Shown here piece by piece: positions 9,993 to 23,300 of a stretch of DNA of 64,000 nucleotides (position 1 is the stretch's first letter; each line of letters begins with the position of its first letter). The stretch covers positions 186,001 to 250,000 of the forward strand of contig JAMKCF010000077.1 in NCBI GenBank assembly GCA_023634235.1, read 5' to 3'. A program made the position numbers and the translations under genes. The notes under the pieces are model-generated. The model worked only from the letters and a program-made list of their open reading frames with translations. It was not told the origin of the DNA and did no database searches. The stretch is from Pisaster brevispinus (Eukaryota > Echinodermata > Asteroidea > Forcipulatida > Asteriidae).

Positions 9993-12162
9993 ATGAAATT
10001 TTCGCCTGAATCTTCCTTAGGTATCCCCGCACCCGGAAATTGGACTTTTACGGCCAATGCGGGCAGGCTTTACACCGGAAAAGACCAGCAAACGGGGACG
10101 CTACAAAGGCCCCGCAAAACAGCTTCATCTCGAATTTGATGTAAAAGAGACAAACATAAAATAAGGATGGTCAAATCACCCCCAAGGCAATATCGGATCT
10201 GCACAAGTTTAGCATCACTGTAAAGCCCGTCTCAAGGGCTCTCTCTACCGTGAGTTTGGGGTTGCTGACGACTCTGTAGGCGAGGCGAGCGGCCTGGATG
10301 TAAGCCCTACCCCTAACAGAAATTGACCCCCCCCCCAAAAAAAAAAAAAAACCGGCTGCGAGACAAGGTCGTGCGGACCGGGGTAATGGGAATAACTCCC
10401 GATCTAGGCATGCTAGAGAGATGAATTTTTTACCTGAATCTTCCTTAGGTATCCCTGCATCCGGAAATTGGACTTTTACGGCCGTTGCGGGCAGGCTTCA
10501 CACCGGAAAAGACCAGCAAACGGGGACGCTACAAAGGCCCCGCAAAACAGCTTCATCTCGAATTTGCTGTAAAAGAGACAAACACAAAATAAGGATGGTC
10601 AAATCACCCCCAAGGCATTATCGGATCTGCACAAGTTTAGCACCACTGTAAAGCCCGTCTCAAGGGCTCCCTTTACCGTGAGTTTGGGGTTGCTGACGAC
10701 TCTGTAGGCGAGGCGAGCGGCCTGGATGTAAGCCCTACCCCTAACAGAAATTGACCCCCCCCAAAAAAAAAAAAAAAAAAACCGGCTGCGAGACAAGGTC
10801 GTGCGGACCGGGGTAATGGGAATAACTCCCGATCTATGCATGCTAGAGAGATGAATTGTTTTACCTGAATCTTCCTTAGGTATCCCCGCATCCGGAAATT
10901 GGACTTTTACGGCCGTTGCGGGCAGGCTTCACACCGGAAAAGACCAGCAAACGGGGACGCTACAAAGGCCCCGCAAAACAGCTTCATCTCGAATTTGCTG
11001 TAAAAGAGACAAACACAAAATAAGGATGGTCAAATCACCCCCAAGGCAATATCGGATCTGCACAAGTTTAGCACCACTGTAAAGCCCGTCTCAAGGGCTC
11101 CCTCTACCGTGAGTTTGGGGTTGCTGACGACTCTGTAGGCGAGGCGAGCGACCTGGATGTTAGCCCTACCCCTAACAGAAATTGACCCCTCCCAAAAACC
11201 GGCTGCGAGACAAGGTCGTGCGGACCGGGGTAATGGCCCAATTTAACTGTGCGGTGAATTTGGGAATAACTCCCGATCTAGGCATGCTAGAGAGATGAAA
11301 TTTTCGCCTGAATCTTCCTTAGGTATCCCCGCACCCGGAAATTTGACTTTTACGGCCAATGCGGGCAAGCTTTACACCGGAAAAGACCAGCAAACGGGGA
11401 CGCTACAAAGGCCCCGTAAAACAGCTTCATCTCGAATTTGATGTAAAAGAGACAAACATAAAATAAGGATGGTCAAATCACCCCCAAGGCAATATTGGAT
11501 CTGCACAAGTTTAGCACCACTGTAAAGCCCGTCTCAAGGGCTCTCTCTACCGTGAGTTTGGGGTTGCTGACGACTCTGTAGGCGAGGCGAGCGGCCTGGA
11601 TGTAAGCCCTACCCCTAACAGAAATTGACCCCCCCCCAAAAAAAAAAAAAACGGCTGCGAGACAAGGTCGTGCAGACCGGGGTAATGGGAATAACTCCCG
11701 ATCTAGGCATGCTAGAGAGATGAATGTTTTACCTGAATCTTCCTTAGGTATCCCTGCATCCGGAAATTGGACTTTTACGGCCGTTGCGGGCAGGCTTCAC
11801 ACCGGAAAAGACCAGCAAACGGGGACGCTACAAAGGCCCCGCAAAACAGCTTCATCTCGAATTTGCTGTAAAAGAGACAAACACAAAATAAGGATGGTCA
11901 AATCACCCCCAAGGCAATATCGGATCTGCACAAGTTTAGCACCACTGTAAAGCCCGTCTCAAGGGCTCCCTCTACCGTGAGTTTGGGGTTGCTGACGACT
12001 CTGTAGGCGAGGCGAGCGACCTGGATGTTAGCCCTACCCCTAACAGAAATTGACCCCTCCCAAAAACCGGCTGCGAGACAAGGTCGTGCGGACCGGGGTA
12101 ATGGCCCAATTTAACTGTGCGGTGAATTTGGGAATAACTCCCGATCTAGGCATGCTAGAGAG

Positions 12163-12940
12163 ATGACATTTTCGCCTGAATCTTCCTTAGGTATCCCCGC
12201 ACCCGGAAATTGGACTTTTACGGCCAATGCGGGCAGGCTTTACACCGGAAAAGACCAGCAAACGGGGACGCTACAAAGGCCCCGCAAAACAGCTTCATCT
12301 CGAATTTGATGTAAAAGAGACAAACATAAAATAAGGATGGTCAAATCACCCCCAAGGCAATATCGGACCTGCACAAGTTTAGCCCCACTGTAAAGCCCGT
12401 CTCAAGGGCTCTCTCTACCGTGAGTTTGGGGTTGCTGACGACTCTGTAGGCGAGGCGAGCGGCCTGGATGTAAGCCCTACCCCTAACGGAAATTGACCCC
12501 CCCCAAAAAAAAAAAAACGGCTGCGAGACAAGGTCGTGCGGAAATTGGACTTTTACGGCCGTTGCGGGCAGGCTTCACACCGGAAAAGACCAGCAAACGG
12601 GGACGCTACAAAGGCCCCGCAAAACAGCTTCATCTCGAATTTGCTGTAAAAGAGACAAACACAAAATAAGGATGGTCAAATCACCCCCAAGGCAATATCG
12701 GATCTGCACAAGTTTAGCACCACTGTAAAGCCCGTCTCAAGGGCTCCCTCTACCGTGAGTTTGGGGTTCCTGACGACTCTGTAGGCGAGGCGAGCGACCT
12801 GGATGTTAGCCCTACCCCTAACAGAAATTGACCCCTCCCAAAAACCGGCTGCGAGACAAGGTCGTGCGGACCGGGGTAATGGCCCAATTTAACTGTGCGG
12901 TGAATTTGGGAATAACTCCCGATCTAGGCATGCTAGAGAG
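12163..12940 (+). repeat. B/A dimer with 91-bp deletion over the junction
   Basis: A B-S unit runs through its C/A tract to GGTCGTGCGG (about 12541), then continues directly as GAAATTGGACTTTTACGG of the next A unit. The junction motif and the first part of the A unit are lost. Both sides share CGG at the break. The dimer is 778 bp against an expected 869. The distal part is a normal A-L end. Confidence 0.9.
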
Positions 12941-15900
12941 ATGAAATTTTCGCCTGAATCTTCCTTAGGTATTCCCGCACCCGGAAATTGGACTTTTACG
13001 GCCAATGCGGGCAGGCTTTACACCGGAAAAGACCAGCAAACGGGGACGCTACAAAGGCCCCGCAAAACAGCTTCATCTCGAATTTGATGTAAAAGAGACA
13101 AACATAAAATAAGGATGGTCAAATCACCCCCAAGGCAATATCGGATCTGCACAAGTTTAGCACCACTGTAAAGCCCGTCTCAAGGGCTCTCTCTACCGTG
13201 AGTTTGGGGTTGCTGACGACTCTGTAGGCGAGGCGAGCGGCCTGGATGTAAGCCCTACCCCTAACAGAAATTGACCCCCCCCCAAAAAAAAAAAAACCGG
13301 CTGCGAGACAAGGTCGTGCGGACCGGGGTAATGGGAATAACTCCCGATCTAGGCATGCTAGAGAGATGAAATTTTCGCCTGAATCTTCCTTAGGTATCCC
13401 CGCACCCGGAAATTGGACTTTTACGGCCAATGCGGGCAGGCTTTACACCGGAAAAGACCAGCAAACGGGGACGCTACAAAGGCCCCGCAAAACAGCTTCA
13501 TCTCGAATTTGATGTAAAAGAGACAAACATAAAAAAAGGATGGTCAAATCACCCCCAAGGCAATATCGGATCTGCACAAGTTTAGCACCACTGTAAAGCC
13601 CGTCTCAAGGGCTCCCTCTACCGTGAGTTTGGGGTTGCTGACGACTCTGTAGGCGAGACGAGCGACCTGGATGTTAGCCCTACCCCTAACAGAAATTGAC
13701 CCCTCCCAAAAACCGGCTGCGAGACAAGGTCGTGCGGACCGGGGTAATGGCCCAATTTAACTGTGCGGTGAATTTGGGAATAACTCCCGATCTAGGCATG
13801 CTAGAGAGATGAAATTTTTACCTGAATCTTCCTTAGGTATCCCCGCACCCGGAAATTGGACTTTTACGGCCAATGCGGGCAGGCTTTACACCGGAAAAGA
13901 CCAGCAAACGGGGACGCTACAAAGGCCCCGCAAAACAGCTTCATCTCGAATTTGATGTAAAAGAGACAAACATAAAACAAGGATGGTCAAATCACCCCCA
14001 AGGCAATATCGGACCTGCACAAGTTTAGCACCACTGTAAAGCCCGTCTCAAGGGCTCCCTCTACCGTGAGTTTGGGGTTGCTGACGACTCTGTAGGCGAG
14101 ACGAGCGACCTGGATGTTAGCCCTACCCCTAACAGAAATTGACCCCTCCCAAAAACCGGCTGCAAGACAAGGTCGTGCGGACCGGGGTAATGGCCCAATT
14201 TAACTGTGCGGTGAATTTGGGAATAACTCCCGATCTAGGCATGCTAGAGAGATGAATTTTTTACCTGAATCTTCCTTAGGTATCCCTGCATCCGGAAATT
14301 GGACTTTTACGGCCGCTGCGGGCAGGCTTCACACCGGAAAAGACCAGCAAACGGGGACGCTACAAAGGCCCCGCAAAACAGCTTCATCTCGAATTTGCTG
14401 TAAAAGAGACAAACACAAAATAAGGATGGTCAAATCACCCCCAAGGCAATATCGGATCTGCACAAGTTTAGCATCACTGTAAAGCCCGTCTCAAGGGCTC
14501 CCTCTACCGTGAGTTTGGGGTTGCTGACGACTCTGTAGGCGAGGCGAGCGACCTGGATGTTAGCCCTACCCCTAACAGAAATTGACCCCTCCCAAAAACC
14601 GGCTGCGAGACAAGGTCGTGCGGACCGGGGTAATGGCCCAATTTAACTGTGCGGTGAATTTGGGAATAACTCCTGATCTAGGCATGCTAGAGAGATGAAT
14701 TTTTTACCTGAATCTTCCTTCGGTATCCCTGCATCCGGAAATTGGACTTTTACGGCCGTTGCGGGCAGGCTTCACACCGGAAAAGACCAGCAAACGGGGA
14801 CGCTACAAAGGCCCCGCAAAACAGCTTCATCTCGAATTTGATGTAAAAGATACAAACATAAAATAAGGATGGTCAAATCACCCCCAAGGCAATATCGGAT
14901 CTGCACAAGTTTAGCACCACTGTAAAGCCCGTCTCAAGGGCTCCCTCTACCGTGAGTTTGGGGTTGCTGACGACTCTGTAGGCGAGGCGAGCGACCTGGA
15001 TGTTAGCCCTACCCCTAACAGAAATTGACCCCTCCCAAAAACCGGCTGCGAGACAAGGTCGTGCGGACCGGGGTAATGGCCCAATTTAACTGTGCGGTGA
15101 ATTTGGGAATAACTCCCGATCTAGGCATGCTAGAGAGATGAAATTTTCGCCTGAATCTTCCTTAGGTATCCCCGCACCCGGAAATTTGACTTTTACGGCC
15201 AATGCGGGCAGGCTTTACACCGGAAAAGACCAGCAAACGGGGACGCTACAAAGGCCCCGCAAAACAGCTTCATCTCGAATTTGCTGTAAAAGAGACAAAC
15301 ACAAAATAAGGATGGTCAAATCACCCCCAAGGCAATATCGGATCTGCACAAGTTTAGCATCACTGTAAAGCCCGTCTCAAGGGCTCCCTCTACCGTGAGT
15401 TTGGGGTTGCTGACGACTCTGTAGGCGAGGCGAGCGACCTGGATGTTAGCCCTACCCCTAACAGAAATTGACCCCTCCCAAAAACCGGCTGCGAGACAAG
15501 GTCGTGCGGACCGGGGTAATGGCCCAATTTAACTGTGCGGTGAATTTGGGAATAACTCCTGATCTAGGCATGCTAGAGAGATGAATTTTTTACCTGAATC
15601 TTCCTTCGGTATCCCTGCATCCGGAAATTGGACTTTTACGGCCGTTGCGGGCAGGCTTCACACCGGAAAAGACCAGCAAACGGGGACGCTACAAAGGCCC
15701 CGCAAAACAGCTTCATCTCGAATTTGATGTAAAAGATACAAACATAAAATAAGGATGGTCAAATCACCCCCAAGGCAATATCGGATCTGCACAAGTTTAG
15801 CACCACTGTAAAGCCCGTCTCAAGGGCTCCCTCTACCGTGAGTTTGGGGTTGCTGACGACTCTGTAGGCGAGGCGAGCGACCTGGATGTTAGCCCTACCC

Positions 15901-16023
15901 CTAACAGAAATTGACCCCTCCCAAAAACCGGCTGCGAGACAAGGTCGTGCGGACCGGGGTAATGGCCCAATTTAACTGTGCGGTGAATTTGGGAATAACT
16001 CCCGATCTAGGCATGCTAGAGAG
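12941..16023 (+). repeat. B-S unit then six consecutive long-form units
   Basis: Starts are 12941 (B-S, 425), 13366 (B-L), 13809 (mixed 5' end GAAATTTTTACCTG, L), 14252 (A-L), 14695 (A 5' end with GATGTAAAAG, L), 15138 (B 5' end with GCTGTAAAAG, L) and 15581 (copy of 14695). The six from 13366 are all exactly 443 bp, the longest run without an S tract. The step 12941 to 13366 is the only S end I find followed by a B start. Units 14252 and 15138 share GCATCACTG and CTCCTGATC; 14695 and 15581 share CTTCGG and GATACAAAC. This shows an 886-bp tandem duplication of two units. Confidence 0.88.
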
Positions 16024-17316
16024 ATGAAATTTTCGCCTGAATCTTCCTTAGGTATCCCCGCACCCGGAAATTTGACTTTTACGGCCAATGCGGGCAGGCT
16101 TTACACCGGAAAAGACCAGCAAACGGGGACGCTACAAAGGCCCCGCAAAAAAGCTTCATCTCGAATTTGATGTAAAAGAGACAAACATAAAATAAGGATG
16201 GTCAAATCACCCCCAAGGCAATATTGGATCTGCACAAGTTTAGCACCACTGTAAAGCCCGTCTCAAGGGCTATCTCTACCGTGAGTTTGGGGTTGCTGAC
16301 GACTCTGTAGGCGAGGCGAGCGGCCTGGATGTAAGCCCTAACCCTAACAGAAATTGACCCCCCCCAAAAAAAAAAAAAACCGGCTGCGAGACAAGGTCGT
16401 GCGGACCGGGGTAATGGGAATAACTCCCGATCTAGGCATGCTAGAGAGATGAATTTTTTACCTGAATCTTCCTTCGGTATCCCTGCATCCGGAAATTGGA
16501 CTTTTACGGCCGTTGCGGGCAGGCTTCACACCGGAAAAGACCAGCAAACGGGGACGCTACAAAGGCCCCGCAAAACAGCTTCATCTCGAATTTGATGTAA
16601 AAGAGACAAACATAAAATAAGGATGGTCAAATCACCCCCAAGGCAATATCGGATCTGCACAAGTTTAGCACCACTGTAAAGCCCGTCTCAAGGGCTCTCT
16701 CTACCGTGAGTTTGGGGTTGCTGACGACTCTGTAGGCGAGGCGAGCGGTCTGGATGTAAGCCCTACCCCTAACAGAAATTGACTCCCCCCCAAAAAAAAA
16801 AAAACCGGCTGCGAGACAAGGTCGTGCGGACCGGGGTAATGGGAATAACTCCCGATCTAGGCATGCTAGAGAGATGAATTTTTTACCTGAATCTTCCTTA
16901 GGTATCCCTGCATCCGGAAATTGACTTTTTACGGCCGTTGAGGGCGAGCTTCACACCGGAAAAGACCAGCAAACGGGGACGCTACAAAGGCCCCGCAAAA
17001 CAGCTTCATCTCGAATTTGCTGTAAAAGAGACAAACACAAAATAAGGATGGTCAAATCACCCCCAAGGCAATATCGGATCTGCACAAGTTTAGCACCACT
17101 GTAAAGCCCGTCTCAAGGGCTCCCTCTACCGTGAGTTTGGGGTTGCTGACGACTCTGTAGGCGAGGCGAGCGACCTGGATGTTAGCCCTACCCCTAACAG
17201 AAATTGACCCCTCCCAAAAACCGGCTGCGAGACAAGGTCGTGCGGACCGGGGTAATGGCCCAATTTAACTGTGCGGTGAATTTGGGAATAACTCCCGATC
17301 TAGGCATGCTAGAGAG
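16024..17316 (+). repeat. Three units: B-S, A-S, A-L
   Basis: Starts are 16024 (B-S, 425), 16449 (A start, B middle, S, 425) and 16874 (A-L, 443). Unit 16024 contains CCCTAACCCTAA at 16336-16347, two exact telomere-type repeats created by one base change from the usual CCCTACCCCTAA. Unit 16874 has several private changes (GACTTTTTACGG, GTTGAGGGCGAGC). Confidence 0.88.
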
Positions 17317-20300
17317 ATGAAATTTTCGCCTGAATCTTCCTTAGGTATCCCCGCACCCGGAAATTGGACTTTTACGGCCAATGCGGGCAGGCTTTACACC
17401 GGAAAAGACCAGCAAACGGGGACGCTACAAAGGCCCCGCAAAACAGCTTCATCTCGAATTTGATGTAAAAGAGACAAACATAAAATAAGGATGGTCAAAT
17501 CACCCCCAAGGCAATATCGGATCTGCACAAGTTTAGTACCACTGTAAAGCCCGTCTCAAGGGCTCTCTCTACCGTGAGTTTGGGGTAGCTGACGATTCTG
17601 TAGGCGAGGCGAGCGGCCTGGATGTACGCCCTACCCCTAAACGAAATTGACCCCCCCCCAAAAAAAAAAAAAACGGCTGCGAGACAAGGTCGTGCGGACC
17701 GGGGTAATGGGAATAACTCCCGATCTAGGCATGCTAGAGAGATGAATTTTTTACCTGAATCTTCCTTAGGTATCCCTGCATCCGGAAATTGGACGTTTAC
17801 GGCCGTTGCGGGCAGGCTTCACACCGGAAAAGACCAGCAAACGGGGACGCTACAAAGGCCCCTCAAAACAGCTTCATCTCGAATTTGCTGTAAAAGAGAC
17901 AAACACAAAATAGGGATGGTCAAATCACCCCCAAGGCAATATCGGATCTGCACAAGTTTAGTACCACTGTAAAGCCCGTCTCAAGGGCTCCCTCTACCGT
18001 GAGTTTGGGGTTGCTGACGACTCTGTAGGCGAGGCGAGCGACCTGGATGTTAGCCCTACCCCTAACAGATATTGACCCCTCCCAAAAACCGGCTGCGAGA
18101 CAAGGTCGTGCGGACCGGGGTAATGGCCTAATTTAACTGTGCGGTGAATTTGGGAATAACTCCCGATCTAGGCATGCTAGAGAGATGAAATTTTCGCCTG
18201 AATCTTCCTTAGGTATCCCCGCACCCGGAAATTGGACTTTTACGGCCAATGCGGGCAGGCTTTACACCGGAAAAGACCAGCAAACGGGGACGCTACAAAG
18301 GCCCCGCAAAACAGCTTCATCTCGAATTTGATGTAAAAGAGACAAACACAAAATAAGGATGGTCAAATCACCCCCAAGGCAATATCGGATCTGCACAAGT
18401 TTAGCACCACTGTAAAGCCCGTCTCAAGGGCTCTCTCTACCGTGAGTTTGGGGTTGCTGACGACTCTGTAGGCGAGGCGAGCGGCCTGGATGTAAGCCCT
18501 ACCCCTAACAGAAATTGACCCCCCCTCCCCCCAAAAAAAAACCGGCTGCGAGACAAGGTCGTGCGGACCGGGGTAATGGGAATAACTCCCGATCTAGGCA
18601 TGCTAGAGAGATGAATTTTTTACCTGAATCTTCCTTAGGTATCCCTGCATCCGGAAATTGGACTTTTACGGCCGTTGCGGGCGAGCTTCACACCGGAAAA
18701 GACCAGCAAACGGGGACGCTACAAAGGCCCCGTAAAACAGCTTCATCTCGAATTTGCTGTAAAAGAGACAAACACAAAATAAGGATGGTCAAATCACCCC
18801 CAAGGCAATATCGGATCTGCACAAGTTTAGCACCACTGTAAAGCCCGTCTCAAGGGCTCCCTCTACCGTGAGTTTGGGGTTGCTGACGACTCTGTAGGCG
18901 AGGCGAGCGACCTGGATGTTAGCCCTACCCCTAACAGAAATTGACCCCTCCCAAAAACCGGCTGCGAGACAAGGTCGTGCGGACCGGGGTAATGGCCCAA
19001 TTTAACTGTGCGGTGAATTTGGGAATAACTCCCGATCTAGGCATGCTAGAGAGATGAAATTTTCGCCTGAATCTTCCTTAGGTATCCCCGCACCCGGAAA
19101 TTGGACTTTTACGGCCAATGCGGGCAGGCTTTACACCGGAAAAGACCAGCAAACGGGGACGCTACAAAGGCCCCGCAAAACAGCTTCATCTCGAATTTGA
19201 TGTAAAAGAGACAAACATAAAATAAGGATGGTCAAATCACCCCCAAGGCAATATCGGATCTGCACAAGTTTAGTACCACTGTAAAGCCCGTCTCAAGGGC
19301 TCTCTCTACCGTGAGTTTGGGGTAGCTGACGACTCTGTAGGCGAGGCGAGCGGCCTGGATGTACGCCCTACCCCTAAACGAAATTGACCCCCCCCCAAAA
19401 AAAAAAAAAACGGCTGCGAGACAAGGTCGTGCGGACCGGGGTAATGGGAATAACTCCCGATCTAGGCATGCTAGAGAGATGAATTTTTTACCTGAATCTT
19501 CCTTAGGTATCCCTGCATCCGGAAATTGGACGTTTACGGCCGTTGCGGGCAGGCTTCACACCGGAAAAGACCAGCAAACGGGGACGCTACAAAGGCCCCG
19601 CAAAACAGCTTCATCTCGAATTTGCTGTAAAAGAGACAAACACAAAATAAGGATGGTCAAATCACCCCCAAGGCAATATCGGATCTGCACAAGTTTAGTA
19701 CCACTGTAAAGCCCGTCTCAAGGGCTCCCTTTACCGTGAGTTTGGGGTTGCTGACGACTCTGTAGGCGAGGCGAGTGGCCTGGATGTAAGCCCTACCCCT
19801 AACAGAAATTGACCCCCCCAAAAAAAAAAAAACCGGCTGCGAGACAAGGTCGTGCGAACCGGGGTAATGGAAATAACTCCCGATCTAGGCATGCTAGAGA
19901 GATGAATTTTTTACCTGAATCTTCCTTAGGTATCCCTGCATCCGGAAATTGGACTTTTACGGCCGTTGCGGGCAGGCTTCACACCGGAAAAGACCAGCAA
20001 ACGGGGACGCTACAAAGGCTCCGCAAAACAGCTTCATCTCAAATTTGCTGTAAAAGAGACAAACACAAAATAAGGATGGTCAAATCACCCCCAAGGCAAT
20101 ATCGGATCTGCACAAGTTTAGCACCACTGTAAAGCCCGTCTCAAGGGCTCCCTCTACCGTGAGTTTGGGGTTGCTGACGACTCTGTAGGCGAGGCGAGCG
20201 ACCTGGATGTTAGCCCTACCCCTAACAGAAATTGACCCCTCCCAAAAACCGGCTGCGAGACAAGGTCGTGCGGACCGGGGTAATGGCCCAATTTAACTGT

Positions 20301-23300
20301 GCGGTGAATTTGGGACTAACTCCCGATCTAGGCATGCTAGAGAGATGAAATTTTCGCCTGAATCTTCCTTAGGTATCCCCGCACCCGGAAATTGGACTTT
20401 TACGGCCAATGCGGGCAGGCTTTACACCGGAAAAGACCAGCAAACGGGGACGCTACAAAGGCCCCGCAAAACAGCTTCATCTCGAATTTGCTGTAAAAGA
20501 GACAAACACAAAATAAGGATGGTCAAATCACCCCCAAGGCAATATCGGATCTGCACAAGTTTAGCACCACTGTAAAGCCCGTCTCAAGGGCTCCCTCTAC
20601 CGTGAGTTTGGGGTTGCTGACGACTCTGTAGGCGAGGCGAGCGACCTGGATGTTAGCCCTACCCCTAACAGAAATTGACCCCTCCCAAAAACCGGCTGCG
20701 AGACAAGGTCGTGCGGACCGGGGTAATGGCCCAATTTAACTGTGCGGTGAATTTGGGAATAACTCCCGATCTAGGCATGCTAGAGAGATGAAATTTTCGC
20801 CTGAATCTTCCTTAGGTATCCCCGCACCCGGAAATTGGACTTTTACGGCCAATGCGGGCAGGCTTTACACCGGAAAAGACCAGCAAACGGGGACGCTACA
20901 AAGGCCCCGCAAAACAGCTTCATCTCGAATTTGATGTAAAAGAGACAAACATAAAATAAGGATGGTCAAATCACCCCCAAGGCAATATCGGATCTGCACA
21001 AGTTTAGTACCACTGTAAAGCCCGTCTCAAGGGCTCTCTCTACCGTGAGTTTGGGGTAGCTGACGACTCTGTAGGCGAGGCGAGCGGCCTGGATGTACGC
21101 CCTACCCCTAAACGAAATTGACCCCCCCCCCAAAAAAAAAAAAAACGGCTGCGAGACAAGGTCGTGCGGACCGGGGTAATGGGAATAACTCCCGATCTAG
21201 GCATGCTAGAGAGATGAATTTTTTACCTGAATCTTCCTTAGGTATCCCTGCATCCGGAAATTGGACGTTTACGGCCGTTGCGGGCAGGCTTTACACCGGA
21301 AAAGACCAGCAAACGGGGACGCTACAAAGGCCCCGCAAAACAGCTTCATCTCGAATTTGATGTAAAAGAGACAAACATAAAATAAGGATGGTCAAATCAC
21401 CCCCAAGGCAATATCGGATCTGCACAAGTTTAGTACCACTGTAAAGCCCGTCTCAAGGGCTCTCTCTACCGTGAGTTTGGGGTAGCTGACGACTCTGTAG
21501 GCGAGGCGAGCGGCCTGGATGTACGCCCTACCCCTAAACGAAATTGACCCCCCCCCAAAAAAAAAAAAAAACGGCTGCGAGACAAGGTCGTGCGGACCGG
21601 GGTAATGGGAATAACTCCCGATCTAGGCATGCTAGAGAGATGAATTTTTTACCTGAATCTTCCTTAGGTATCCCTGCATCCGGAAATTGGACGTTTACGG
21701 CCGTTGCGGGCAGGCTTCACACCGGAAAAGACCAGCAAACGGGGACGCTACAAAGGCCCCGCAAAACAGCTTCATCTCGAATTTGCTGTAAAAGAGACAA
21801 ACACAAAATAAGGATGGTCAAATCACCCCCAAGGCAATATCGGATCTGCACAAGTTTAGTACCACTGTAAAGCCCGTCTCAAGGGCTCCCTTTACCGTGA
21901 GTTTGGGGTTGCTGACGACTCTGTAGGCGAGGCGAGTGGCCTGGATGTAAGCCCTACCCCTAACAGAAATTGACCCCCCCAAAAAAAAAAAAAACCGGCT
22001 GCGAGACAAGGTCGTGCGAACCGGGGTAATGGAAATAACTCCCGATCTAGGCATGCTAGAGAGATGAATTTTTTACCTGAATCTTCCTTAGGTATCCCTG
22101 CATCCGGAAATTGGACTTTTACGGCCGTTGCGGGCAGGCTTCACACCGGAAAAGACCAGCAAACGGGGACGCTACAAAGGCTCCGCAAAACAGCTTCATC
22201 TCAAATTTGCTGTAAAAGAGACAAACACAAAATAAGGATGGTCAAATCACCCCCAAGGCAATATCGGATCTGCACAAGTTTAGCACCACTGTAAAGCCCG
22301 TCTCAAGGGCTCCCTCTACCGTGAGTTTGGGGTTGCTGACGACTCTGTAGGCGAGGCGAGCGACCTGGATGTTAGCCCTACCCCTAACAGAAATTGACCC
22401 CTCCCAAAAACCGGCTGCGAGACAAGGTCGTGCGGACCGGGGTAATGGCCCAATTTAACTGTGCGGTGAATTTGGGACTAACTCCCGATCTAGGCATGCT
22501 AGAGAGATGAAATTTTCGCCTGAATCTTCCTTAGGTATCCCCGCACCCGGAAATTGGACTTTTACGGCCAATGCGGGCAGGCTTTACACCGGAAAAGACC
22601 AGCAAACGGGGACGCTACAAAGGCCCCGCAAAACAGCTTCATCTCGAATTTGCTGTAAAAGAGACAAACACAAAATAAGGATGGTCAAATCACCCCCAAG
22701 GCAATATCGGATCTGCACAAGTTTAGCACCACTGTAAAGCCCGTCTCAAGGGCTCCCTCTACCGTGAGTTTGGGGTTGCTGACGACTCTGTAGGCGAGGC
22801 GAGCGACCTGGATGTTAGCCCTACCCCTAACAGAAATTGACCCCTCCCAAAAACCGGCTGCGAGACAAGGTCGTGCGGACCGGGGTAATGGCCCAATTTA
22901 ACTGTGCGGTGAATTTGGGAATAACTCCCGATCTAGGCATGCTAGAGAGATGAAATTTTCGCCTGAATCTTCCTTAGGTATCCCCGCACCCGGAAATTGG
23001 ACTTTTACGGCCAATGCGGGCAGGCTTTACACCGGAAAAGACCAGCAAACGGGGACGCTACAAAGGCCCCGCAAAACAGCTTCATCTCGAATTTGATGTA
23101 AAAGAGACAAACATAAAATAAGGATGGTCAAATCACCCCCAAGGCAATATCGGATCTGCGTAAAGCCCGTCTCAAGGGCTCTCTCTACCGTGAGTTTGGG
23201 GTAGCTGACGACTCTGTAGGCGAGGCGAGCGGCCTGGATGTACGCCCTACCCCTAAACGAAATTGACACCCCCCCCCAAAAAAAAAAAAAAACGGCTGCG

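Larger units (their letters stand above)
8682..12162 (+). repeat. Alternating dimers with one A-S hybrid
   Basis: Starts are 8682 (A-L), 9125 (B-S, 425), 9550 (A-L), 9993 (B-S, 428), 10421 (A-S, 430), 10851 (A-L, 444, with GAATTGTTTTACC and the junction variant CTATGCATGC), 11295 (B-S, 425) and 11720 (A-L). The pair 9125-9992 is the cleanest example of the basic 868-bp dimer. Unit 11295 contains AAGCTT from GGGCAAGCTTTAC. Confidence 0.92.

Noticed and set aside
10599..10841. Minus-strand open frames of about 79 codons with a run of phenylalanines
   Set aside because: The Phe/Gly run is the translated C/A tract, whose length changes frame from unit to unit. This is a passive frame in satellite DNA.
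16336..16347. CCCTAACCCTAA as an interstitial telomere
   Set aside because: Only two repeats, produced by one base change from the array's normal CCCTACCCCTAA. It is a local variant.
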